This document shows positions 35,272 to 42,745 of a stretch of DNA of 64,000 nucleotides, one piece after another. A model generated the notes under the pieces. It was given only the letters and a program-made list of their open reading frames with translations, made no database searches and had not been told where the DNA came from. Each line of letters begins with the position of its first letter. Positions within the stretch are counted from its first letter, which is position 1. This DNA comes from Asticcacaulis benevestitus DSM 16100 = ATCC BAA-896. Lineage in GTDB: Bacteria > Pseudomonadota > Alphaproteobacteria > Caulobacterales > Caulobacteraceae. Where the stretch lies: the NCBI RefSeq assembly GCF_000376105.1, contig NZ_AQWM01000001.1:186001-250000 (forward strand). Reading direction: 5' to 3'. A program made the position numbers and the translations under genes.

Positions 35272-35697
35272 TTAGTCCTTCGTGTCAAGGTCAGCCGGGC
35301 GCGAAGCGGCGGCGCGAATAATCGAGATGACCAAAAGGCTGACCGCGGCGACCCCGAAACCGAGCGCCAAAGCGATGAAAACCTGTCCGCCGCCGCCATA
35401 ATAGCCAAAATATCCAAAGGCGGCAGACAGGGCGCCGAAGACGACAACCTGCGTCCACGCACCGCCGCGCCGGCGGCCGTGGCGGGCGCTGTAGTCAAAG
35501 CCATGAGGTTCGTTGCTGCGCAGGGCGTCGAGCAGGGCAGGCGGTGGTTCCTTGCCCTGATCGGCATAATATTTGATCAGTTTCAGGGTTTCGCTGCGGT
35601 GGCGGAAGGTGCCGAGCATCCCGATCAGGCCCATGCTCATGCCGAAGATCGGAAAGATCAGCCACCAGTAGCTGGCAAAAAGTTGACTTGCGGTCAT
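35272..35697 (-). CDS. Membrane protein with YWWLIFP motif
   Basis: 141 residues. The N-terminal TM contains YWWLIFPIFGMSMG (about 10-23), followed by a cytoplasmic RHRSETLKLIKYYADQGKEPPPALLDALR, a basic stretch (SARHGRRRGG) and two C-terminal TM helices (VVVFGALSAAFGYFGYY; VFIALALGFGVAAVSLLVISII). The first half is related to the next small protein in the operon. Downstream it is 5 bases from the sigma gene. Unrecognised family; probably part of the sigma regulation or its response. Confidence 0.72.
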   Translation of the reverse strand: MTASQLFASYWWLIFPIFGMSMGLIGMLGTFRHRSETLKLIKYYADQGKEPPPALLDALRSNEPHGFDYSARHGRRRGGAWTQVVVFGALSAAFGYFGYYGGGGQVFIALALGFGVAAVSLLVISIIRAAASRPADLDTKD

Positions 35698-35725
35698 GAT
35701 AAGACTCCGGATGAAAGACGAGCGC

Positions 35726-35908
35726 TTAGCGCTTCAAAAGATTAAAAAGTTCGGGCGGAACGTCCTTGCCCTGGTCGGTGTAGGTGCGGATCAGAGCCAT
35801 GGTGCGGCGCTTTTCCTCGTCCCTCAGTACCATGCGGACCACGCCCGCGACCATGAAGCCCAGCGGGAATACCAGCCACCAGTATTGATTAAAAAGCGTC
35901 ATGAACAT
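35726..35908 (-). CDS. Small membrane protein with YWWLVFP motif
   Basis: 60 residues from ATG 35908, which has GGAGAG at proper spacing; the ATG at 35914 is too close to it. It has one TM (YWWLVFPLGFMVAGVVRMVL) followed by RRTMALIRTYTDQGKDVPPELFNLL. This matches the first half of the adjacent 141-residue protein (YWWL[IV]FP, then L[IK]..Y.DQGK..P..L...L). First gene of the ECF operon. Function unknown. Confidence 0.7.
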   Translation of the reverse strand: MFMTLFNQYWWLVFPLGFMVAGVVRMVLRDEEKRRTMALIRTYTDQGKDVPPELFNLLKR

Positions 35909-36009
35909 TTTCATCTCTCCGTAAGCGCGGATCAGCCCGCCTTCTGAGACTTAATGTCCGCCGCGAGCCGGTTTGGATGTGGCCGCCAGAATTATTTTTG
36001 CGTTTTTTG

Positions 36010-36048
36010 AACTGTCCCCCGTTTCAAAGCTCCGCTTGCCGGACAGTT
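36010..36048. promoter_or_regulatory. Inverted repeat in the ECF operon / lipoprotein divergent region
   Basis: AACTGTCC (36010-36017) and GGACAGTT (36041-36048) form perfect 8-bp arms 23 bases apart, midway between the divergent starts at 35908 and 36127. It could be a regulator site or a hairpin. No assignment can be made. Confidence 0.4.
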
Positions 36049-36126
36049 TAACGATTCGTTATCCATAAGTTCGCATAGAGTGGTTTTGACCTACGCTTTT
36101 TCTGCTTGCTACCGATGGAGCCTGCC

Positions 36127-37329
36127 ATGTTCCCGCATCCTTTCAAGACGGATCACCTAAATCGTCTGTCCGTCAAACTTGCGCTGACGGCGGTGACTGT
36201 GATGGCCTTGCAGGCCTGTACGGCTACGCCCCTAAAGCCGAAATATCCCATCTATATGCAGGACAAGCCGGCCGAAGCGGTCGTGCCAGTGAGCCGCGTG
36301 GAGGAAGAGGCGCCACCGCCGCCGGTGACATCGCCCAATGGCAGCGTGCAGGTGACCGAACTGGCCGCCCCGCCACCACCGCCTCCGCCACCCGCTGAGA
36401 TGACAACAGCGGCCAAGGCAGCGACCAGGCCTGTGGCTACCGCGCCGGTACGCGATACACCGGCGGCCTATGTCTATGTGCTCCAGCCGCACGACACCCT
36501 CTACGGCGTGTCGCGCCGCTTCGGCGTGCCGATCAAGGCGATCTATGAGCTTAACGATCTGGCGCCGGATGCCTCTTTGCGCATCGGCCAGAAGGTTCTG
36601 CTGCCCTCCTCGGCGGTCGATAAGGGCGTTGAGGATCACGCCAACGGAACCGGACTGGTCAAGCTCGAAAAGGCTCTGGCAGTTCCAGCGGCAAAGCCGG
36701 CTGTTGCGCCTGTTAAGCCCGCTGTCGTCGCGCCGGCGAAAACGACGACCGCCCCGACCACGACGACACCAGCGACCAAGCCGGTGATTGCACCGCCTTC
36801 CACCGCAAAGCCGACCGTGACCGCGCCAGCGGTAACGACCACGACCACAACAACGACGCCGGTGAAGCCGGTTGTCAAGCCGGCCGTTACGCCGACTGTG
36901 GCAGGTTTCCCCGGCAGCGCGCAGCTTACGCAGATGGGCAAGGGCAGGTTCGTATGGCCGGTCAAGGGCAAGCTTCTGGTGCCGTTTGGCCAGTTGGCGC
37001 CCAATGTGCGCAATGACGGAATCAACATTGCCGCTTCCGTAGGCACCGAAATCCGCGCGGCGTCCGATGGCGTGGTGGTCTATGAAGGCGACCAGGTCAA
37101 GGAACTGGGCAACACCATCTATATCAAGCATCCCAACGGCTGGTATACGGGCTATTCACACCTGCAAAACATGTTGGTGAAGAACAATGAAACCGTCACC
37201 AAGGGGCAGGTGATTGGCACGGTTGGCAAGACCGGCACCATTGATCAGCCGCAACTGCACTTTGAAATTCGCTACACGCCGTCGACCGATATCGCCCGTC
37301 CGATCGATCCGACGCTCGTTCTGCCTTAG
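36127..37329 (+). CDS. LysM-LytM lipoprotein, DipM/NlpD-like
   Basis: A 400-residue predicted lipoprotein (lipobox VMALQAC, Cys about residue 31). Pro-rich segments follow, then one LysM (YVYVLQPHDTLYGVSRRFG ... IGQKVLLP, about 117-160), a long Thr/Pro/Ala/Lys linker, and an M23/LytM domain. In the LytM domain the usual HxGxD is changed to NDGIN, while YSHLQ and QLHFEIR remain. It is probably a non-catalytic amidase activator, as in NlpD/EnvC. The position after pcm matches Caulobacter dipM, which coordinates envelope constriction at division. ATG 36127 follows GGAG; upstream TTG 36106 and ATG 36115 are alternatives. Confidence 0.87.
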   Translation: MFPHPFKTDHLNRLSVKLALTAVTVMALQACTATPLKPKYPIYMQDKPAEAVVPVSRVEEEAPPPPVTSPNGSVQVTELAAPPPPPPPPAEMTTAAKAATRPVATAPVRDTPAAYVYVLQPHDTLYGVSRRFGVPIKAIYELNDLAPDASLRIGQKVLLPSSAVDKGVEDHANGTGLVKLEKALAVPAAKPAVAPVKPAVVAPAKTTTAPTTTTPATKPVIAPPSTAKPTVTAPAVTTTTTTTTPVKPVVKPAVTPTVAGFPGSAQLTQMGKGRFVWPVKGKLLVPFGQLAPNVRNDGINIAASVGTEIRAASDGVVVYEGDQVKELGNTIYIKHPNGWYTGYSHLQNMLVKNNETVTKGQVIGTVGKTGTIDQPQLHFEIRYTPSTDIARPIDPTLVLP

Positions 37330-37356
37330 AATTCAGAAGCGAATTCCACGATTTAC

Positions 37357-37387
37357 AAAGCCGGACCGCTTTTGGTGGTTCGGCTTT
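37357..37387 (+). terminator. Terminator after the LysM-LytM gene
   Basis: AAAGCCGGACC and GGTTCGGCTTT pair over 11 bp (one G-T) around a 9-base loop, followed by GTCT. It is 28 bases after the stop. Confidence 0.65.
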
Positions 37388-37392
37388 GTCTA

Positions 37393-37423
37393 TTGACGGT
37401 TGGTGGTGGCAAACCGTGCTAAT
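37393..37423 (+). promoter_or_regulatory. Candidate promoter for yajC-secDF
   Basis: TTGACG (37393-37398) and GCTAAT (37418-37423), 19 bases apart, fit a housekeeping promoter of the Caulobacter type (TTGAC ... GCTA). They lie directly after the terminator and about 100 bases before yajC. Confidence 0.4.
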
Positions 37424-37524
37424 AATGTCATTGACCTTTTTTTGGTTGTGCCTATGTATGGCGAACAAATTTTAACCCGCCACCGAACCGGCGGTTAAAA
37501 GTCAATGATATTCAGGAGACATAC

Positions 37525-37875
37525 GTGTTCGCAACACCTGCCTTTGCCCAGGCCGCTGGCGCTGCTGCCCCCGCCGCTGGTGGTGACCTTTTGACCATGC
37601 TGCCGATGATGATCGTGCTTTTCGGCGCGATGTACTTCTTCATGATCCGTCCGCAAAGCCAGCGCGCCAAGCAACACAAGACCATGATTACGGCGCTGAA
37701 GCGCAACGATACGGTGGTTCTGTCCTCCGGCCTGATCGGCAAGGTCACGCGCGTTGAAGACGCCGAGGTCATGATTGAAGTGGCGACCGGCGTCAATGTA
37801 CGCGTTGTCAAGGCCCTCATCGCTGAAGTGCGCGTTAAGGGCGAGCCTGCGCCCGCCAACGACGCCAAGAGCTAA
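37525..37875 (+). CDS. yajC: Preprotein translocase subunit YajC
   Basis: 116 residues: short periplasmic N-terminus, one TM (MLPMMIVLFGAMYFFMIRPQ, about 21-40), the signature RPQSQRAKQHKTMI, then the basic cytoplasmic domain with VVLSSGLIGKVTRVED. YajC joins SecD-SecF in the accessory Sec complex. GTG start follows AGGAGA. The secD ATG is 48 bases after the stop, consistent with an operon. Confidence 0.95.
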   Translation: MFATPAFAQAAGAAAPAAGGDLLTMLPMMIVLFGAMYFFMIRPQSQRAKQHKTMITALKRNDTVVLSSGLIGKVTRVEDAEVMIEVATGVNVRVVKALIAEVRVKGEPAPANDAKS

Positions 37876-37923
37876 GCTCACCCTTTCCTGATTTTGCAGA
37901 TTTAACGACCGAGCATCCCGATC

Positions 37924-39519
37924 ATGATGAATTTATCGCGCTGGAAGGTAGGGCTGGTTATTGTAGCCGTCCTTCTGGGCATCCTTTTTGCCGTGCCCAA
38001 CTTCCTTCCGGCCAGTGTGCGGGATCAGGTCAAAGGCTTTATGCCGACTCAGACTCTGAACCTCGGTCTCGATCTGCAAGGTGGTTCCTACCTCCTGATG
38101 GAGGTCGATACCAACGACCTGATCAAGACCAAGATCGCCGCTGTCAGCGATGATGTGCGGGCCCGTCTTGATGAAAAGGGCATCGCCTACACCGGCGTCG
38201 CCGCCACCGGCACCTCTGTTAGCGTTCGCATCACAGATGCGTCGCGCCTGCAGGAAGCGCAAGCCACGCTCGTCAAGCTCGGCACGCCCCTGCCGAAGAA
38301 CCCCGGCGTGATGGATCTCGCGGTTCAGCAGAATAGTGATCAAACCCTGCTCGTGATCTTCACGCAGGAAGGTATCCGCTCCACCTCCGCCGGTGCGGTC
38401 GAAACCTCGATCGAAGTCATCCGAAAGCGTATCGATGCGCTCGGCACCAAGGAGCCCTCGATCAGCCGTCAGGGCGTCAACCGGATCGTTATTGAAGCAC
38501 CGGGCGAAAGCGACCCTGAGCAACTGAAGCGTCTGATTGGCCGCACAGCCAAGCTGACCTTCCAGATGGTCGATGAAACCGTAAGCCCGTCCGATCTCGC
38601 CGCTGGCCGCGTGCCGCCGGGCTCGGAAGTCCTGCCGGATGACAGCCGTGGTGGTACGCCTCTGGTGGTGCGCAAGGCTATTCTGGTATCGGGTAACAAC
38701 CTGACCAAGGCCAATGTCGGTGTCGATGAGTATCAGCGTCCGGCCATCGATTTCGCCTTCAACAGTGAAGGCGCCAAGAAATTCGGTGACGCCACGTTGC
38801 GCAATGTGGGCAAACGTTTCGCCATTGTTCTGGATGGCCACATCGTTTCGGCGCCGGTTATCCATGGCGCCATCACCACGGGCAGCGGGCAGATCACCGG
38901 CGGCTTCACCCATGAAGAGGCCTCGGAAATCGTCAACATCCTCAAGAGCGGCGCCCTGCCGGCCAAGCTCAACTTCGAAAGTCAGCGCACTGTTGGCGCC
39001 GAACTGGGGGCAGATGCGGTTCACGCCGGTGTCGTGTCGACCATTATCGGTTTCCTGACCATCGTCGTCTTCATGTTCCTGGCCTATGGTTTCATCTTCG
39101 GCGGCGTGTCGATTGCGGCCCTGCTGGTCAACCTGCTGCTGATCGTGGCCTCGATGACGGCCTTCCAGGCCACCCTGACCTTGCCGGGTATCGCCGGTTT
39201 GATCCTCAGTCTGGCCGTGGCCGTTGACGCTAACGTGCTGATCTATGAGCGTATCCGCGACGAAGAACGATCCGGCCACCGGCCCATCGCGGCCATGGAT
39301 GTCGGCTTCGCCCGCGCGCTGGTGTCGATCATGGACGCCAACATCACCAACCTGATCGCGGCGCTTATCATGTTCGTCTTCGGCGCCGGCCCGGTGCGTG
39401 GCTTCGCTTGGACGCTGATGATCGGTGTGTTCACGTCGGTCTTCTCGGCCATTCTGGTCAGCCAGATCCTGCTCGGCTGGTGGTATAAGGCCGCCAAGCC
39501 CAAGAAACTCCCGATTTAA
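37924..39519 (+). CDS. secD: Protein translocase subunit SecD
   Basis: 531 residues. TM1 at the N-terminus, then LGLDLQGGSYLLMEVD (the SecD signature, about residues 48-63), a large periplasmic P1 domain, IDFAFNSEGAKKF, and five C-terminal TM helices with GIAGLILSLAVAVDANVLIYERIRDE (the conserved D1 motif with Asp and Arg for proton coupling). SecDF uses the proton gradient to pull exported proteins. It is followed by secF after 12 bases. Confidence 0.97.
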   Translation: MMNLSRWKVGLVIVAVLLGILFAVPNFLPASVRDQVKGFMPTQTLNLGLDLQGGSYLLMEVDTNDLIKTKIAAVSDDVRARLDEKGIAYTGVAATGTSVSVRITDASRLQEAQATLVKLGTPLPKNPGVMDLAVQQNSDQTLLVIFTQEGIRSTSAGAVETSIEVIRKRIDALGTKEPSISRQGVNRIVIEAPGESDPEQLKRLIGRTAKLTFQMVDETVSPSDLAAGRVPPGSEVLPDDSRGGTPLVVRKAILVSGNNLTKANVGVDEYQRPAIDFAFNSEGAKKFGDATLRNVGKRFAIVLDGHIVSAPVIHGAITTGSGQITGGFTHEEASEIVNILKSGALPAKLNFESQRTVGAELGADAVHAGVVSTIIGFLTIVVFMFLAYGFIFGGVSIAALLVNLLLIVASMTAFQATLTLPGIAGLILSLAVAVDANVLIYERIRDEERSGHRPIAAMDVGFARALVSIMDANITNLIAALIMFVFGAGPVRGFAWTLMIGVFTSVFSAILVSQILLGWWYKAAKPKKLPI

Positions 39520-39531
39520 GGTATCCGCGTC

Positions 39532-40506
39532 ATGCAATGGCCTCTGATTAAAAACCTGCCGAACGAGTTCCACTTTCGCTTTACGAAGTATGCACCTGTG
39601 GCGGCCGTCATTTCCGGACTGGCGATCATCGCCACCATCGCTGTGCTCTTTCTGCAAGGCCTGAACCTCGGCACCGATTTCGCCGGCGGTAATGTGCTTG
39701 AAGTCGAGACGCCGACGGCGGCCAATCTGGATACCCTGCGCGCGCAAATGAATCAGTTCGGCGCGGAAGATACGGGCGTCCAGACCTTCGGCAGCCCGCG
39801 CGACGTCATCATCAAGTTCAAGCTCGACGAGAGCCACCAGACCAATGACGGCGTCGAAGCCATCAAGACCAAGCTGTCGGCGGCCATTCCGGGCATCGCC
39901 TTCAAGCGCACCGAAGTGGTCGGCCCCAAGGTTTCGGCTGAACTGTTGCGTTCGGGCTTCCTGGCCCTGGGGGCGGCGCTTGTGCTGATGCTGATCTACA
40001 TCTGGATCCGCTTCCCGTCCGGCCTGCAATTCGGTTCGGGTGCGGTTATCGCCGTGCTGCACGACGTGGCTCTGACGGTCGGCATGATGGCCTTCCTGCA
40101 GATCGAATTCACCATGACCTCGATCGCGGCACTGCTTACCGTCATCGGTTATTCGATGAACGAAAAGGTGATCACCTTCGACCGACTGCGTGAAAATTTG
40201 CGTAAGTTCCGCAAGACGCCGCTGGCCGATATCATCAACCTGTCGGAAAACGAGCGTCTGTCGCGCACCATCATCACCGGTTCGACCGCTGTTCTGGCAC
40301 TGGCCGGCATGTTGTTCCTGGGTGGTCCGGCGTTGTTCCCGCTCGTCTTTGCCATGGTCTTCGGCATCCTGATCGGCACCTATTCGTCAATCTACGTCGC
40401 CTTGCCGATCATCCTGATCTGGGGCGTCAACCGCAACGACCCGGACGCCGAGGTGGTCGATCTGGGTGGCTTCAAGGGCGGTAAGAAGCCCAAAGACATG
40501 CCTTAA
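39532..40506 (+). CDS. secF: Protein translocase subunit SecF
   Basis: 324 residues, six TM. Motifs: LNLGTDFAGGNVLEV (about 45-59), LRSGFLALGAALVLMLIYIW, and IGYSMNEKVITFDRLRENL (the SecF motif with Asp/Arg). Partner of SecD in the same membrane complex. The C-terminus is basic (FKGGKKPKDMP). A good terminator follows. Confidence 0.97.
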   Translation: MQWPLIKNLPNEFHFRFTKYAPVAAVISGLAIIATIAVLFLQGLNLGTDFAGGNVLEVETPTAANLDTLRAQMNQFGAEDTGVQTFGSPRDVIIKFKLDESHQTNDGVEAIKTKLSAAIPGIAFKRTEVVGPKVSAELLRSGFLALGAALVLMLIYIWIRFPSGLQFGSGAVIAVLHDVALTVGMMAFLQIEFTMTSIAALLTVIGYSMNEKVITFDRLRENLRKFRKTPLADIINLSENERLSRTIITGSTAVLALAGMLFLGGPALFPLVFAMVFGILIGTYSSIYVALPIILIWGVNRNDPDAEVVDLGGFKGGKKPKDMP

Positions 40507-40515
40507 ACACTGTTG

Positions 40516-40542
40516 AAACGGCCTCCCAGCGGAGGCCGTTTT
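40516..40542 (+). terminator. Terminator of the yajC-secDF operon
   Basis: AAACGGCCTCC (40516-40526) and GGAGGCCGTTT (40531-40541) form a perfect 11-bp stem with a CAGC loop and a run of T residues. Confidence 0.92.
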
Positions 40543-40600
40543 GCTTTGATGGCGCGTCTGACGTAGGATACGAATCGGATTTCAGGATAAGGGGCAGGCT

Positions 40601-41239
40601 ATGGCTGGTTTTCTCGGTAATTTTCGCAATGTGATGCTGGCCAGTTTTCTGCTGGCGGCCTTGGTGATCTTTGGCTTCGGCAAGCACGGCGCGGGCTTCA
40701 ATGAGGTCTTTCTGATCGCCGTCATCCGCTGGGCGCACGTCCTGTGCGGCGTACTGTGGGTCGGTCTGCTCTACTATTTCAACTTCGTGCAGATCCGGGT
40801 CATGCCGGATATCCCCGCCGATCTTAAACCAGCTATCAGCAAGTATATCGCACCCGAAGCCCTGTTCTGGTTCCGCTATTCGGCACTATTTACCGTCGTC
40901 TTCGGCCTGATCTTGGCCTGGTTGCGCGGCTACATCGTCGAGGCCATGAGCTTTGGTTTCGTCAGCCTGACCGCCAAGGGCTATGCCTTCGGTTTTGACA
41001 GCGCTAATTCCCAGTTCATCTTTATTGGCGTCGGCATGTGGCTGGCCCTGATCATGTTTATGAACGTCTGGCACGCCATCTGGCCGGCGCAGAAGATCGC
41101 GCTTGGCATCCGCGAAGGCTTCACGCCGGAGCAGAAGGCCGCCGCGGCAAAAAAGGCCATGATGTTCAGCCGCATCAATACGCTGCTGTCTCTGCCCATG
41201 CTGGCGAGCATGGCCATGTACCAGACCATTTTCGGCTAG
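40601..41239 (+). CDS. PuuD-like (urate hydroxylase N-domain) membrane protein
   Basis: 212 residues with about five TM helices. The signature is VIRWAHVLCGVLWVGLLYYFNFVQ (about residues 44-67), followed by a conserved MPDIPADLKP and FRYSALFTVVFGLILAW, and later MWLALIMFMNVWHAIWPAQK. Full PuuD enzymes oxidise urate and carry an extra cytochrome c domain, absent here. So it is a membrane-domain-only homologue with unclear substrate. The stop is followed by a synonymous copy of its last six codons (41269-41289), and a short TTTTCGG-CTAGT-CCGAAAA hairpin spans the stop. Confidence 0.85.
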   Translation: MAGFLGNFRNVMLASFLLAALVIFGFGKHGAGFNEVFLIAVIRWAHVLCGVLWVGLLYYFNFVQIRVMPDIPADLKPAISKYIAPEALFWFRYSALFTVVFGLILAWLRGYIVEAMSFGFVSLTAKGYAFGFDSANSQFIFIGVGMWLALIMFMNVWHAIWPAQKIALGIREGFTPEQKAAAAKKAMMFSRINTLLSLPMLASMAMYQTIFG

Positions 41240-41268
41240 TCCGAAAACGGCTGGATCAACAAAAACTG

Positions 41269-41289
41269 TATCAGACTATTTTTGGATAA
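41269..41289 (+). repeat. Synonymous out-of-frame copy of the PuuD-like C-terminus
   Basis: TAT CAG ACT ATT TTT GGA TAA reads YQTIFG-stop, repeating the true gene end TAC CAG ACC ATT TTC GGC TAG (41219-41239) 29 bases downstream and in another frame. Five base differences, all in third positions. Confidence 0.8.
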
Positions 41290-41295
41290 ATTTGC

Positions 41296-41964
41296 GTGAC
41301 GTCCTCTGAATTGGTACCGAAGTCCGAGGACATTCGCCTGGCCTGCGCCTTCATCCCTGAAGCGAATAAGCGGGCCGACATACTGGTGCTGTTTGCTTTT
41401 CTGGAAACCCTGCGCGATATCCCCGAACGCGTCACCGATCCGTTGATGGGCGAAATTCGTCTGCGCTGGTGGTTTGAGGCGATTGAGGAAATCGACCAGG
41501 GTCGGGCGGTGCGTTACCATCCGCTGACCGAAGCGCTGAAGGCGATCATTGAGCGCTATAAGCAGGCGCCGAAGGACTTTTTCAACCTGATCGAAGGCCA
41601 GATGCCGCTGCTCGATAAAGGGCCGCTGACCATCAAGGACGCGCTTAGCGTCGTGGATCGCGGGGAGGGCGTTGTTTGCCGTCTGGCCGCTCATATACTG
41701 GGCGAGAGCGCCGACCTGACCGATATTGCCCGGCTCATCGGCATGTCGCATATCAAGGCCGCGCGCGGCTTGAGCGACGCCGGCGATATGGAATTTGCGC
41801 ACCTGAAACGCGAAGCCGTGAAGGCTGCCAAGGGAATGCCGGTGGCTGTCATGCCGCTGGCCTTGCCGGCCACTCTGGCAGGTGATTTATGGCATGGCCG
41901 GATGCCTGGACCACTTTCCAAGCGTTTGAGGCTGTTCTGGGCCTTTATCAGCGCCAAAATCTAG
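41296..41964 (+). CDS. Squalene/phytoene synthase family protein
   Basis: 222 residues, shorter than active synthases (about 280-300). Motifs: LVLFAFLETLRDIPERVTDPLMGEIRLRWWFEAIEEI (about 30-66, resembling the first Asp-rich helix, with only one Asp-type position), and VVCRLAAHILGES. The second metal-binding DxxED is absent, so catalysis is doubtful. In Caulobacterales a short homologue commonly follows secDF, and mitochondrial NDUFAF6 is a relative with complex I assembly function. GTG start six bases after the duplicated PuuD end. Confidence 0.8.
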   Translation: MTSSELVPKSEDIRLACAFIPEANKRADILVLFAFLETLRDIPERVTDPLMGEIRLRWWFEAIEEIDQGRAVRYHPLTEALKAIIERYKQAPKDFFNLIEGQMPLLDKGPLTIKDALSVVDRGEGVVCRLAAHILGESADLTDIARLIGMSHIKAARGLSDAGDMEFAHLKREAVKAAKGMPVAVMPLALPATLAGDLWHGRMPGPLSKRLRLFWAFISAKI

Positions 41965-41972
41965 AAACTTAT

Positions 41973-42734
41973 CTAGTATTTCTTCTTTTTGCCCCATGGC
42001 ATGCGTTCCATCACGCCATCCAGCGGCTTTTCCGTCACCACGACCGGCGGCGGCACATTGATGATGATTGGCTTTTCCGGATAGGCGCGCCAGCCGCTCT
42101 GAATGAGTTCGTTGAAACCCTGGCATTTCGGCAGGATGCGTACGGCGCCGGTCCGAGGCTTGATGAAGGGCGCCGCCTGTTTGACGCTCTGCCGCGTCGG
42201 GTCGACGAATTGCCAGTCACCCGCCAGGCCATACCCGCCCTGACCGCCGACATGGACGGCATTATAGGCGATGCGGGCCTGATATTCCGGCACGCCGTAC
42301 TTGATCATGGCGCGGTAGAAAATGCCATCGGCGACATCGCGCTTGCCCGGCTCGCCGATGGTGTAGAGCCAGTCGTGGATGATGGCCGCGCGCGCCGTCG
42401 GCCCTTGCGGATCGATAAAGCTCTGGCCGTACCATGGCACCGAGGCGAAGTCGGTGACGTACCATTTCGGCACCACGATCACCATGCCGGTGGCGCCGTC
42501 GCAATAGGGAAATTCGGCGTTGAGGGTGAAAAGCTTGCGGCCCTGTTTGGTCTGGTTGAACAGCATGATCGGCAGCGGCGTCAGCGAACTGGGCGGCGTC
42601 GGTGCCACCACTGGCACATAGACGGTCTCCGTCGTCTTCGTTGTGGCGCATCCGGCGACAAAGAGCAGGGCGGCTAAGGCGGCAATTTTCAACGAACGCA
42701 AGGGAACCCATCCGATAAGCATGTACCGGGCCAT
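41973..42734 (-). CDS. DUF1353 lipoprotein
   Basis: 253 residues from 42734 (42722 also possible). Lipobox LLFVAGC (Cys about residue 29). The DUF1353 domain shows VVPKWYVTDFASVPWYGQSFIDP, ARAAIIHDWLYTIGE (conserved His-Asp) and YGVPEYQARIAYNAVHVGG. The Asp/His residues suggest a metal or hydrolase-like site, seen also in phage proteins. Its function is unknown. The C-terminus is Pro-rich and ends with a run of Lys. It is convergent with the squalene-synthase-like gene. Confidence 0.85.
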   Translation of the reverse strand: MARYMLIGWVPLRSLKIAALAALLFVAGCATTKTTETVYVPVVAPTPPSSLTPLPIMLFNQTKQGRKLFTLNAEFPYCDGATGMVIVVPKWYVTDFASVPWYGQSFIDPQGPTARAAIIHDWLYTIGEPGKRDVADGIFYRAMIKYGVPEYQARIAYNAVHVGGQGGYGLAGDWQFVDPTRQSVKQAAPFIKPRTGAVRILPKCQGFNELIQSGWRAYPEKPIIINVPPPVVVTEKPLDGVMERMPWGKKKKY

Positions 42735-42745
42735 TAGCCCGAAAT

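Noticed and set aside
37933-40062. A 709-codon open frame antisense to secD-secF, the longest frame after uvrA and the GGDEF-EAL gene.
   Set aside because: It is the mirror of strongly conserved SecD/SecF; its product is rich in His, Gln, Asp and Arg, as expected from antisense of high-GC3 genes, and has no motif or ribosome site.
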